Assembly (NCBI GenBank): GCA_016592635.1
Contig: AP023240.1
Coordinates: 248,001 to 312,000 of the forward strand
DNA from: Methyloprofundus sp.
GTDB lineage: Bacteria > Pseudomonadota > Gammaproteobacteria > Methylococcales > Methylomonadaceae
Direction of reading: 5' to 3'
Length of the DNA: 64,000 nt
Below, piece by piece: positions 35,914-44,777 of this stretch. The notes under the pieces were generated by a model. It made no database searches. It saw only the letters and a program-made list of their open reading frames with translations, and was not told the DNA's origin. A program made the translations under genes and the position numbers. Every line of letters begins with the position of its first letter. The first letter of the stretch is position 1.

Positions 35914-36999
35914 ATGGGTGTTCCTTTAAGGCAACAAATTGCTGTGGGTACTTATTTGATGAAGCAGAAATTTAAAGGGGTTAATAAATACCCTTTAGTA
36001 TTGATGCTGGAACCTTTGTTTCGTTGTAACCTGGAGTGTTCAGGTTGTGGCAAGATAGCTTATCCGGATGATATTTTAAATAAGCGTCTCTCTGTAGAAG
36101 AGTGCTTACAGGCAGTAGATGAGTGTGGTGCACCAATGGTTTCTATTCCTGGGGGCGAGCCGTTAATTCATAAAGAAATGCCAGAAATTGTTGCAGGTAT
36201 TGTGGCACGCAAGAAATTTGTCTATTTATGCACTAATGCCTTGTTGTTAAAAAAGAAAATTAATGATTATACGCCTTCACCTTATCTGAGTTTTTCGATC
36301 CATTTAGATGGTAATGCAATGCGGCATGATGCATCAGTATGTCAAGATGGTGTATTTGATATTGCCGTTGAAGCCATTAAAATGGCACTAGATAAAGGTT
36401 TTCGGGTCACCATTAACTGCACTCTATTTCAAGGCGAAACCTCAGCAGAAGTCGCTGAGTTTTTAGACTATGCAACTGAATTGGGTGTAGAAGGTATTAC
36501 CATTGCGCCAGGCTTTAGTTATGAAGATGCACCTGATCAAGAATCTTTTATGTCTAGCCAGGCCGCCAAACAATTATTTCGTGGCATTTTTGCTATCGGT
36601 AAAAATAAAGAATGGAAACTAAACCACTCTTCATTATATTTGGATTACTTGGCAGGCAATCAAGACTATGACTGTACGCCATGGGGAAATCCGACGCGTA
36701 ATGTTTTTGGTTGGCAAAAACCTTGTTACTTATTATCTGACGAGGGCTATGTCGATAGCTTTGCAGAGTTGATGGATACTACTCCATGGGATAAGTACGG
36801 TGCAGGCAAGAATCCAAAGTGTGAAGGCTGTATGGCTCATTGTGGTTATGAAGCTACTGCGGTAAGAGATACTTTGGCACACCCGCTAAAAGCTTTAGGT
36901 GTTGCAGTACGTGGCCCTAAAACAGACGGTGATATTGTTGCCGCCCCTGTTTATAAACCTAGTTCATTAATTGATATTCCGGTTAAGGTTGAAGTATAA
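35914..36999 (+). CDS. hpnH: Adenosyl-hopene transferase HpnH (radical SAM)
   Basis: The protein has 361 residues from the ATG at 35914; a GTG nine bases earlier is also open but sits within the Shine-Dalgarno. The radical SAM cluster motif CxxxCxxC is C38-C42-C45 in RCNLECSGCGK. The MVSIPGGEPLIHKEM segment near residue 80 and the C-terminal CxxCxxxC-like CEGCMAHCGYEATAV near residue 310 match HpnH. It adds a 5'-deoxyadenosyl group to hopene, the first step of side-chain formation and the step before HpnG. It is the first gene of the plus-strand hopanoid operon. Confidence 0.96.
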   Translation: MGVPLRQQIAVGTYLMKQKFKGVNKYPLVLMLEPLFRCNLECSGCGKIAYPDDILNKRLSVEECLQAVDECGAPMVSIPGGEPLIHKEMPEIVAGIVARKKFVYLCTNALLLKKKINDYTPSPYLSFSIHLDGNAMRHDASVCQDGVFDIAVEAIKMALDKGFRVTINCTLFQGETSAEVAEFLDYATELGVEGITIAPGFSYEDAPDQESFMSSQAAKQLFRGIFAIGKNKEWKLNHSSLYLDYLAGNQDYDCTPWGNPTRNVFGWQKPCYLLSDEGYVDSFAELMDTTPWDKYGAGKNPKCEGCMAHCGYEATAVRDTLAHPLKALGVAVRGPKTDGDIVAAPVYKPSSLIDIPVKVEV

Positions 37000-37032
37000 G
37001 GCTTTGGACTACTATGTTTTAGGTGCTGGTAA

Positions 37033-38160
37033 ATGAGTGGGATTTTCAGTGGCATAGCCGCTTTGCTTTGGCTAATTACTTGTTTATTGCCATGGCAGGC
37101 ATGGCGAAATAGAGAGGCATTAGAGCTTGATAAAGGTGCCCATGTTGATTTAAATACGGTTGATTTAAGTGATATTACCGTGGTTATTCCTGCTAGAGAT
37201 GAAGCTGGAATTATTGTAGATACGTTAGCTGCTCTAAAACAACAAGAGCAGGGCTTAAGCGTTATTTTAGTTGATGATGAATCGACTGATGGTACTGCTG
37301 AAGTTGCCACAAATGCAGGCCTAACTAAGTTACAGCTTATTCAATCTACCCCTTTACCTGACGGGTGGACTGGGAAGTTATGGGCACAAGAACAAGGGTT
37401 GCAAGCTGTGACAACGCCATTGACTTTATTGCTAGATGCAGACATATATTTACAGGCTGGCATCTTGGCACAACTAAAAGCAAAACGAGACACTGAAGGC
37501 TTGCAGTTTGTTTCTTTAATGGCTATGTTAAAAGTAGAAAGTCGTTGGGAAAAACTATTAATGCCTGCATTTATCTACTTTTTTAAAATGCTCTACCCAT
37601 TTGCTTTGGCAAATAATCCCAATAGCAAAATGGCAGCGGCAGCGGGTGGTTGTATTTTGGTTGATACCGAAGCTTTGCATGCTATTGGTGGTATGGCCGC
37701 CATTAAAGGAGCGCTGATAGATGACTGCACTTTGGCTAAGCATGTTAAGCAAGCAGGCTATAAAACGTGGGTTGGTTTAACGCATGCTGTGATCAGTCAG
37801 CGCCCATATATTTCATTGACTGAAATTTGGGATATGGTGGCACGTACTGCCTATACGCAATTATTTTATTCTAAGTTTCTATTAGTAGCATGCACCAGCA
37901 TGATGTTGCTGATGTATTGTTTACCTTTGCTTGGGATATTGTGCTTTGCAGGAAATGCGTGGGCATTCTCTTTGTTTGCGTATATTGTGATGAGCTTGTT
38001 GTACCTGCCAACTTTGAATTTTTATGCGCTCAATAAATTGTGGGCTTTATTAATACCGGTCATTGCCGGCTTATATTTACTAATGACTTGGACTTCAGCG
38101 ATACGTTATTGGCGTGGTGAGCGTTCGCGGTGGAAGGGTCGAATTTATCAGAAAGGTTAA
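37033..38160 (+). CDS. hpnB: Hopene-associated glycosyltransferase HpnB
   Basis: The protein has 375 residues, a family 2 glycosyltransferase with an N-terminal membrane helix and three or four C-terminal helices. The donor-binding VVIPARDEAG is near residue 55, the VDDESTDGT loop near 80, the DADI metal motif near 136 and the ALIDDCTLAKHVKQAG acceptor region near 230. The HpnB group lies in hopanoid loci of many bacteria; its exact product is not settled. It starts 33 bases after hpnH, and hpnM follows 9 bases downstream. Confidence 0.92.
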   Translation: MSGIFSGIAALLWLITCLLPWQAWRNREALELDKGAHVDLNTVDLSDITVVIPARDEAGIIVDTLAALKQQEQGLSVILVDDESTDGTAEVATNAGLTKLQLIQSTPLPDGWTGKLWAQEQGLQAVTTPLTLLLDADIYLQAGILAQLKAKRDTEGLQFVSLMAMLKVESRWEKLLMPAFIYFFKMLYPFALANNPNSKMAAAAGGCILVDTEALHAIGGMAAIKGALIDDCTLAKHVKQAGYKTWVGLTHAVISQRPYISLTEIWDMVARTAYTQLFYSKFLLVACTSMMLLMYCLPLLGILCFAGNAWAFSLFAYIVMSLLYLPTLNFYALNKLWALLIPVIAGLYLLMTWTSAIRYWRGERSRWKGRIYQKG

Positions 38161-38169
38161 AACGTTATT

Positions 38170-38775
38170 ATGTCATTAAGAAAACTAATAAATGTGTTTT
38201 TCTTGCTTTTTTTGAGTCAGGTCGTACAAGCTGAGGTTGATGACACAGCTGTCGCCCGTCAGGTTGTTGAAGGCTTTCAGGCTGAATTGTTAAATGTAAT
38301 GCAACAAGGTGATAAGCTCAGTTTTGAGCAGCGTTTTGAGCAATTAAAACCAGTGGTTATCAAAACCCATAATTTGACTAAAATTACCCGTATTGTGGTC
38401 AGCAAGGAATGGCGTAAGTTAACGAAAGAGCAGAAAAAAATACTGGTACGAAAATTTAGTGTTCTTAGTATTACTTCTTATGCACATTATTTTAAGAATT
38501 TTTCGGGTGAAAGTTTTACGGTAGAGTCGGTAAAACAATTATCGCCAGCGCAAATTTATGTACACACTTTCTTAGTTCTACCTGATGATAAAGATGTCAG
38601 TATGGATTATCTATTAAAAAAATCGGGTGATAATTGGCGTATTATTAATATTATTACCAATGGTGTAAGTGATTTGGCATTAAAGCGTTCTGAATATGTT
38701 GCGGTGATAAAAAAATCAGGATTTGATGCTTTAATAATGGAAATTTCTGCTAAAATCGAGAAATTTTCTAATTAG
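38170..38775 (+). CDS. hpnM: HpnM/MlaC-family periplasmic lipid-binding protein
   Basis: The protein has 201 residues with a signal peptide ending VVQA (about 21). The mature sequence shows the Ttg2D/MlaC pattern (ARQVVEGFQAELLNVM, RIVVSKEWRKLTKEQKKILVRKFSVL) and a basic beta-rich half. MlaC proteins carry phospholipid across the periplasm; HpnM is the version linked to hopanoid loci. It is followed 94 bases later by mlaA, so a periplasmic carrier and an outer-membrane partner are encoded together. Confidence 0.9.
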   Translation: MSLRKLINVFFLLFLSQVVQAEVDDTAVARQVVEGFQAELLNVMQQGDKLSFEQRFEQLKPVVIKTHNLTKITRIVVSKEWRKLTKEQKKILVRKFSVLSITSYAHYFKNFSGESFTVESVKQLSPAQIYVHTFLVLPDDKDVSMDYLLKKSGDNWRIINIITNGVSDLALKRSEYVAVIKKSGFDALIMEISAKIEKFSN

Positions 38776-38869
38776 TACAACATGCTGTAGTTTATAAGTG
38801 GGCTGCATTTCTGCAGGAATCCTGTAAGAGTGAAGCTGTGTACTAGGATAAACCTCTTTTATTTTAAAC

Positions 38870-39643
38870 ATGCAGTTTCTCTCTCGAACTCTCGGAATTA
38901 TTAGTTTAACCTTAATATTGGTTGCCTGTGCTAGCACAGGTGATGCAGATAAAGCAGTTGAACTTAACCCTGATGACCCGTATGAAAGTTTAAATCGTGA
39001 TGTCTATGCTTTTAATGAGGGCGTAGATACTTATATTTCATCACCTATTATCACAGTATATCAATGGGTTTTTCCTAATATATTGCAAACGGGTATCTCT
39101 AATTTCTTCAGTAACTTAACAGAACCCAGAACGGTATTAAACGACAGTTTGCAAGGCAAAGAAAAGCAAGCGGGTGATGATTTTGAACGCTTTGTGATTA
39201 ATACTATTTTTGGTCTAGGCGGTTTAATTAATGTAGCCAACTATGCGGGGATTGAAAATCATGATGAAGACTTTGCACAAACTTTGGCTGTATGGGGAGT
39301 TCCTAGAGGAGAATACATTGTCTTGCCTTTATTAGGCCCTTCCTCTTATCGCGCTATTCCTAGCGAATTGGTTGATGCAGCTACCAACCCTGTCAGTTAT
39401 GTTAGTTGGCCTATACAGTTGGTTGGTTTAATCAATTCACGTTCTAATGCTGAACAGTCACTAGCATTTATTAATGAAGCGGCAGTGGATCCTTATGTTT
39501 TTATGCGTGCATCTTATATTCAATGGCGAGATTACCAGATTAACGAAGGCGCAACTTCTGCAGAAGATTTAATGATGCTGGATTTAGATGACGATGACGA
39601 AGAACTTGACTTGTTGGATGATGACTTAGATATTGAATTGTAG
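38870..39643 (+). CDS. mlaA: MlaA/VacJ-family outer membrane lipoprotein
   Basis: The protein has 257 residues with the lipobox LVAC and lipidated Cys20. The family core runs from DPYESLNRDVYAFNEGVD (near 40) through LTEPRTVLNDSLQGK to FAQTLAVWGVPRGEYIVLPLLGPSSYR (near 140). MlaA sits in the outer membrane and extracts lipids from its outer leaflet. The C-terminus is very acidic (LDDDDEELDLLDDDLDIEL), which could bind cations or the basic HpnM. It is part of the hpnH operon, which suggests that hopanoid or phospholipid sorting is coupled to synthesis. Confidence 0.93.
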   Translation: MQFLSRTLGIISLTLILVACASTGDADKAVELNPDDPYESLNRDVYAFNEGVDTYISSPIITVYQWVFPNILQTGISNFFSNLTEPRTVLNDSLQGKEKQAGDDFERFVINTIFGLGGLINVANYAGIENHDEDFAQTLAVWGVPRGEYIVLPLLGPSSYRAIPSELVDAATNPVSYVSWPIQLVGLINSRSNAEQSLAFINEAAVDPYVFMRASYIQWRDYQINEGATSAEDLMMLDLDDDDEELDLLDDDLDIEL

Positions 39644-39698
39644 CTTCGTTTGTACTCTGGCCTTGATGGGCTTCTAAATATAAAAAATATTGATTGTA

Positions 39699-40247
39699 AT
39701 GACCCAAATTGAACAAATAACTAAGCAAACCAAATACTGGCTAGAGCATGTCGTCATAGAGCTGAATTTCTGCCCTTTTGCACGGTCTGTTTTTGAGCAA
39801 GGTAAAATTCACTACCAAGTTAGCGAGGCAGAATCCTTAGAGCCGTGCTTACATGATTTAATGCTTGAAGCAGAACGGCTTGACCAACAAAGCGAAATAG
39901 CGACCACTCTGTTGATATTTAATGATGCTTTACAAGATTTTGATGATTTTTTAGATGCAGTGGAAATAGCCAATGACTTAATGGATGCGCAAGGTTATGA
40001 GGGTGTCTATCAGTTAGCCAGCTTTCACCCTGAGTATTGCTTTGCTGATAGCGATGATACTGACCCTGCAAATTATACTAATCGCTCACCTTACCCTATG
40101 TTGCATTTAATTCGTGAACAAAGTATTGCGGATGCATTAGCAAATTATAAACATGCCGACAAGATTCCTGATGATAATGTGCAGTTAGCTCGCTCTATGG
40201 GCTTGGAAAAAATGCAAAGTTTATTAGCTGAGGTAAGGAAGCAGTAG
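39699..40247 (+). CDS. DUF1415 family protein
   Basis: The protein has 182 residues from the ATG at 39699; a TTG three codons earlier is also in frame. Family features are WLEHVVIELNFCPFARSV near the N-terminus, LLIFNDALQDFDDFLD near residue 70, and YQLASFHPEYCFADSDDTDPANYTNRSPYPMLHLIRE near residues 110-145. The conserved Cys, His and acidic residues suggest an enzyme or metal site, but no activity is known. It is the last gene of the plus-strand run; a palindromic repeat follows. Confidence 0.88.
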   Translation: MTQIEQITKQTKYWLEHVVIELNFCPFARSVFEQGKIHYQVSEAESLEPCLHDLMLEAERLDQQSEIATTLLIFNDALQDFDDFLDAVEIANDLMDAQGYEGVYQLASFHPEYCFADSDDTDPANYTNRSPYPMLHLIREQSIADALANYKHADKIPDDNVQLARSMGLEKMQSLLAEVRKQ

Positions 40248-40316
40248 TACCTTATGAGCCATCAAGTTGGTGGACACCAAAATATTTTTCTTTATTTTTA
40301 TGAATTACCACCTAGA

Positions 40317-40392
40317 TTGCAGCATTAATCAAAATGTAGGAGGAGCCTTTGGCCGCGAATTGAATAGGTCGCGACCAAAGGCCCCTCCTACA
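40317..40392. repeat. REP-like palindrome, copy 1
   Basis: The arms TGTAGGAGG... (40335-40358) and ...CCTCCTACA (40369-40392) match at 22 of 24 positions. The preceding 18 bases (TTGCAGCATTAATCA...) are also shared with the second copy at 58933-59008. It lies between two convergent genes and may act as a bidirectional transcript end. Confidence 0.8.
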
Positions 40393-40426
40393 AGTAGTTA
40401 TGGCTATTTGTATGTGGAACAGTAGA

Positions 40427-41404
40427 TTAGATTTTAGAAGGAGTGATAGAACCTTTTACCGCCACTCCCCAAGGGTAACGACCAACAGCAACAGATTTAG
40501 TGACTTTCATACTCTCTAGGTCAATAATGGAAATATCATTGCTAAGGCCATTAGTTGTATACAGGCGTTTTTGATCGGGTGAAAATGCAAGGTTCCATAC
40601 ACGCTGTCCCACTAAAAAGTATTTTTCCACCTGTAGCGTTTGCGCATTGATAAGTGCTACGCGATTAGCAGGACCTAATGCAACAAATGCCCATTTTCTA
40701 TTTTTATCAACCTTAACGCCGACAGGCTGAATGCTATCATTATTGACTCCGGGAATAGTAAAACTTAATTTCTTTATGATTTTTCGCGTTGCAACATCAA
40801 GTACTGATAGTGTACCGCCCATTTCGGAAGTCACCCATAATTGCTCACTGTCTTGGGTGAAAGTCATTCCACGTGGCCGTGAATCAACCAATGTATTATC
40901 AATAATTTCCAGCGTATCAGTGCTAATCCAATGCACCATATTTGTGGCCTCTGATGCACAAACGGCCCATTGATTATTTGGGCTTACTGCAACAGGCTCT
41001 GGCTCAACCCCTACGCTAATTTTTTTAATGGCAGTCGCTGAGGCAATATCAATAACCGTGACTTGATTATCATCCTCATTGGATACATATAAACGATCCC
41101 CAAGGGGGCTGATAGCAAACGTTTCCGGATCTTCACCTGATGGTAGGTTAGTTACCACAGCCAAACTTTCAGTATCTATCACTTGAATAGTGTCGTCATC
41201 ACTTGTCGCCAGGTATAGGTGTTTTGCATCTTTGCTCATGACTATGCCGCGCGGACGCTGGCCAACGGGCACTGTTTTTAATAATTTTCCTGATTCGGCA
41301 TCGACTATAGCCAGAGCGTTATCTTTCTCTAATGAAACAAAAACGGTATCTGCTATGGCCGGGGTAGTCCCTAGTAGTAGGCTGGCGAATAAAAGGTATT
41401 TCAT
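40427..41404 (-). CDS. YVTN-type beta-propeller protein, PQQ-dependent catabolism-associated
   Basis: The protein has 325 residues with a signal peptide ending AIAD (about 19). It contains seven repeats of about 42 residues of the form xVxVIDxxSxxxxxxIxVGxxPxxxxxS, for example VFVSLEKDNALAIVDAESG and LYVSNEDDNQVTVIDIASA. Such propellers are commonly encoded next to PQQ alcohol dehydrogenase genes; binding of a cofactor or dehydrogenase is inferred only. It lies 23 bases behind the LuxR-type regulator gene on the same strand and is probably its co-transcribed partner. Confidence 0.88.
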   Translation of the reverse strand: MKYLLFASLLLGTTPAIADTVFVSLEKDNALAIVDAESGKLLKTVPVGQRPRGIVMSKDAKHLYLATSDDDTIQVIDTESLAVVTNLPSGEDPETFAISPLGDRLYVSNEDDNQVTVIDIASATAIKKISVGVEPEPVAVSPNNQWAVCASEATNMVHWISTDTLEIIDNTLVDSRPRGMTFTQDSEQLWVTSEMGGTLSVLDVATRKIIKKLSFTIPGVNNDSIQPVGVKVDKNRKWAFVALGPANRVALINAQTLQVEKYFLVGQRVWNLAFSPDQKRLYTTNGLSNDISIIDLESMKVTKSVAVGRYPWGVAVKGSITPSKI

Positions 41405-41427
41405 GATTTCTCCTGATAGTGTGATGA

Positions 41428-42084
41428 TTAAATGGGTTGAATTATTCCTTCGCGACTAGCTAGCAAGGTCATTTGCGCAATTGTTTTAGTGCCGAGCTTT
41501 TCTTTAATGGCAGTGCTGTAGTTGCAAACTGTTTTGTAACTGATACAGAGTTTTGTGGCAGCCTCTCTGGTTGTCATCCCGTTAGCAAGTAAGCAAAAAA
41601 TATCAAATTCACGTGGTGATAATTTCTTGATGAGTGCACTATCGCTTTCTTCTGTAAATGCGCTGATAGCGAGTTTTTGAGCCAGTTCAGGGGTGATGAA
41701 GGTGTCACCTTGTGCAAGTGAGCATACTGCTGTCACCAGTGTTTCCGGTTGACTGCTTTTGGTGATATAGCCTTTGGCGCCCGCTTTAAGTGCCCGAGAA
41801 AGGTAAATAAGTTCATTATGAATACTGAAAACCAAAATCTTACACTGGGGATTGCGGTCGAGTAGTCGCCGAATGGTTTCAAAGCCGCCAATTCCAGGCA
41901 TAGAAAGATCCAGTACAACGACATCAGGTTGATGTTGCTCATATATCTGGCAGGCATTTTCACCACGATCACTTTCAAACACTTCATTAATTTGGTCTGA
42001 TAAACTCAGATAAGCTTTATATCCCGTTCTGACAACAGCATGGTCATCAATCAGAAGAACGCTAATTTTATTTTCCACACTCAA
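41428..42084 (-). CDS. NarL/LuxR-family response regulator
   Basis: The protein has 218 residues. The receiver domain has the acidic pair in LLIDDH, the phosphoacceptor D59 in VVVLDLSMPG and the conserved Lys in GYITKSSQPE. The C-terminal helix-turn-helix is LSPREFDIFCLLANGMTTREAATKLCISYKTVCNY, typical of NarL. Regulators of this type next to PQQ-associated propellers (ErbR/ExaE-like) control alcohol oxidation in other bacteria. No kinase is adjacent. The nearest NarX-type kinase is at 54203, at the far end of the secretion-like operon, and could be the partner. Confidence 0.92.
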   Translation of the reverse strand: MSVENKISVLLIDDHAVVRTGYKAYLSLSDQINEVFESDRGENACQIYEQHQPDVVVLDLSMPGIGGFETIRRLLDRNPQCKILVFSIHNELIYLSRALKAGAKGYITKSSQPETLVTAVCSLAQGDTFITPELAQKLAISAFTEESDSALIKKLSPREFDIFCLLANGMTTREAATKLCISYKTVCNYSTAIKEKLGTKTIAQMTLLASREGIIQPI

Positions 42085-42562
42085 ATCTCACTAAAAAATG
42101 AGTATTCTTACTTTAATACTGAAAAAAAACCATAGGAAAAATTCCTGATTAAGTAATTGGTCAATCGGATGAGTGCGGGAAAAATTCCTGCCTTTATTGG
42201 CAATAGTTCCCTAATGCTTTTCTAGTATTTGCCGTAAACTGTGCAGCAATTCACATTTTAAGGAAGTTAAGCAGGTATGAGTTGCCTCGTGACCATTCTG
42301 TAAAGGGATGTTAGCTGTGAATTATGCGATGGATGCTGAGGGAGGTCATTTGCGCAAGGATGCGCCAAAGGATTGTATATTTGGTAGAAATCATACTCCA
42401 AGTTTTAAGTTTTAAGTAAATTATACGCGGTATGCTTTTAAGACGGCTACCGCGTTTTATTTATTTGGGACTGAATAGCTAAAATTATTAGGTTTATGAC
42501 GTTGCTTTGGCTGGTTCTGAGATAGGCGTGGGAGGCGAATCAGTGACTTTGCATATGAATAA
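42085..42562. other. Divergent intergenic region containing a plus-strand terminator-like hairpin
   Basis: No protein-coding gene is convincing in these 478 bases. They separate the response regulator (minus) from the secretin (plus) and must hold both promoters. A terminator-like hairpin at 42425-42462 reads in the plus direction although no plus-strand gene lies upstream of it. This raises the possibility of a small RNA or a regulated leader. Confidence 0.45.
42425..42462 (+). terminator. Terminator-like hairpin upstream of the secretin gene
   Basis: ACGCGGTA (42425-42432) pairs with TACCGCGT (42448-42455), followed by TTTATTTATTT. It is placed 100 bases before the secretin ATG, so it could attenuate that operon or end a short upstream RNA. 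Confidence 0.6.
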
Positions 42563-44302
42563 ATGAGTAGATTAAAAAATAAACCAAGAATAATGATTGG
42601 CGTATTGCTAATGGTACTCTCACTTAGCAGCGAAGCTTTTGAAATAGAAGAGCTGGAATTTAAAAAAACACAGGTAATGGATATTATTCGAGTGTTGGCT
42701 GAGGATGCGCAAAAAAATATTATTGCTACCCCAGAGGCAGCTGAAAAGGAAGTCACGCTGTTTTTAAGAAAAGTAACCTTGGAAGAAGCCATCAAAGCGA
42801 TTTGTCGTATTAGTGGTCTATGGTATCGATATGATAGGGAGGGAGCAGGTACTTTTCGCTTGATGACCAAAGAACAATACAGTAAAGATTTGGTAGTAGG
42901 GCAAGATGACACCATACGTGTTTTTCCTTTGCGCAATCCCAATGTTTTAGCAATTGCCTCTGCCATTGAAGATTTATATGGTTCGCGCGTAGAAGTGTCC
43001 TATGGCAGCGGTATTAGTAGTGGTAATACTGGTAATCAGCGTAGTAACCGTGGTGGAGGTCGAGCAGGGGGGAGTGGCAACCGGTTTGGGGGGCGTAATA
43101 ATGGCGGCAGAAATAATAACGGCAGGAACAATGGGCGCAATAACAGAGGGAATGCTTCTGGCATTAACTCCGAACAGATGCAGCTGCTTGACGATTTAAC
43201 TGTAGAGCAGCTTGAAGCACTCGCCAGTGGTGGCAAACAGCTAGAAGTGGGCCAAGTGGCATCCGTTTCTGGCAAAAACACCTTAATTTATGTCACGATT
43301 AATATCGAACATAACTTATTAATTGTTAAAACCAGTGATATGGCAATATTAAAATCCATTGCCAGCTTGGTTGAACAGTTGGATAGGACGCAGACGCAAG
43401 TTTTGCTAGAAATGAAAATTATTGATATTAAAGTGGGCGAGGATTTTGATGCGCTGTTTAATATTGAATTAATGAATACCAAATTAACGGGTAAGAGTAC
43501 CAATCCTATCATTTTAGGCGGTTCAGCTGCCTTGTCGGGTGGTGGTAGTTTGGTGTATGAATATATTAGTAATAACATCAAGGCTAACATCGAGTTTTTA
43601 GAGCAAAATAATCGCGTTAATGTTATTTCTAAGCCGATGCTGGTTGCCTCAAATCATCGACCTGCAACCCTTTTTGTCGGCGAAGAGCGCATTATGGTCA
43701 GGGGCTATTCAATCGACACCATTGATACCAATAATAACTCCCGCACAGTGACTACGCCTGAAACAGAACTAGAAGATATTGGTACCACTTTAGAGGTAAC
43801 CCCGCATATTAATGATGATGGCAGTGTGCATATTATCTTGAAACAGGAAAATGCAACCCTTAATGAAGCTGCTGCATTTATCCCTGTCACTGATGGCAGT
43901 GGAGGAGTGGTGGAGTTGCCTATTGATACTATTAGTACCGCACGGATGCAAGGTGAAATATTTGCAAAGCATGGTTTTACTGTCGCGGTAGGCGGCCTAA
44001 TACGGGATAGCTTTTCCAGAAGTCGCAGAAAAGTACCTTTTTTTGCCGATATACCATTGATAGGTAATATTTTTCGCTCCACCCAAGATGAACAGAGTAA
44101 ATCTGAAATGGTGCTATTAATCACCCCTTATATACTCAGTCAGGGAGAGGCGATAAAAGGGGTAGACCCAACCGAAACATACCATCATTATGCGCCAGGC
44201 GAAGCACTCGAAGCAAAGGAACTTCCAAAACAAGGGGAATTCTCGACACCAGTATGTGGCGAATACTGTGCTCCTCTTAATTTGCGGCAGTCTGACTTAT
44301 GA
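42563..44302 (+). CDS. Secretin (GspD/PilQ/MshL-like outer membrane channel)
   Basis: The protein has 579 residues with a signal peptide of about 25. A short STN-like N-terminal domain (VMDIIRVLAEDAQKNIIATPE) is at 35-115, and an N1/secretin-N domain (FPLRNPNVLAIASAIEDLYGS) near 120-145. An unusual Gly/Asn/Arg-rich insert lies at about 150-198. The C-terminal secretin barrel has the VPFFADIPLIGNIFRS and SEMVLLITPYIL motifs near 490-530. It would form the outer-membrane pore of a type II secretion or type IV pilus-like machine. The gene overlaps the next by four bases and heads a run of twelve co-directional genes. Confidence 0.93.
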   Translation: MSRLKNKPRIMIGVLLMVLSLSSEAFEIEELEFKKTQVMDIIRVLAEDAQKNIIATPEAAEKEVTLFLRKVTLEEAIKAICRISGLWYRYDREGAGTFRLMTKEQYSKDLVVGQDDTIRVFPLRNPNVLAIASAIEDLYGSRVEVSYGSGISSGNTGNQRSNRGGGRAGGSGNRFGGRNNGGRNNNGRNNGRNNRGNASGINSEQMQLLDDLTVEQLEALASGGKQLEVGQVASVSGKNTLIYVTINIEHNLLIVKTSDMAILKSIASLVEQLDRTQTQVLLEMKIIDIKVGEDFDALFNIELMNTKLTGKSTNPIILGGSAALSGGGSLVYEYISNNIKANIEFLEQNNRVNVISKPMLVASNHRPATLFVGEERIMVRGYSIDTIDTNNNSRTVTTPETELEDIGTTLEVTPHINDDGSVHIILKQENATLNEAAAFIPVTDGSGGVVELPIDTISTARMQGEIFAKHGFTVAVGGLIRDSFSRSRRKVPFFADIPLIGNIFRSTQDEQSKSEMVLLITPYILSQGEAIKGVDPTETYHHYAPGEALEAKELPKQGEFSTPVCGEYCAPLNLRQSDL

Positions 44303-44751
44303 GTTTACAGCGTTTGTTAAAGCAGAACTTGTTGCTTGTCGGCTTGCTATTAAGTTGTGCGGGTTGCGCCCATTTTGGGCTTGACTCACGTGCTGATGTT
44401 GCAGCTGAAAATTGTTATGCCTATCGTTATGGCGATAAGTTGCGGCGCATTAATTTTGCGCAAGCTTTTGACTGGTGTCATCGCTCCGCAAATTGGGGAG
44501 ATGCTAACGGGCAAACGATACTGGGAGAGCTTTATTACCTCGGTTTAGGTGGCGAAAAAAATATAGCTTTGGCGACTAAGTGGTATGCAAAGGCAGCGAA
44601 ACAAGGTCATGCTCATGGGCAATATATGTTGTACAGGGTTTATGTAAACAGCCCCAATCTTGAACAACGACAGCAGGCAGATTATTGGTTGCAGCAAGCC
44701 ACGGGAAGTGGTTACAAACTAGCAGTGCAGCTATCCAACCAAGGTAGCTAG
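44299..44751 (+). CDS. Sel1-repeat lipoprotein
   Basis: The protein has 150 residues with the lipobox CAGC (lipidated Cys23). Two or three Sel1-type helical repeats follow (WGDANGQTILGELYYLGLGG, ALATKWYAKAAKQGHAHGQYML, ADYWLQQATGSGYKLAV). It starts within the secretin stop (ATGA). A small outer-membrane lipoprotein beside a secretin is probably its pilotin or a scaffold for its assembly; this is inference from position. Confidence 0.85.
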   Translation: MSLQRLLKQNLLLVGLLLSCAGCAHFGLDSRADVAAENCYAYRYGDKLRRINFAQAFDWCHRSANWGDANGQTILGELYYLGLGGEKNIALATKWYAKAAKQGHAHGQYMLYRVYVNSPNLEQRQQADYWLQQATGSGYKLAVQLSNQGS

Positions 44752-44777
44752 TGTTAATTTAAGAGATAAATTGAAAG

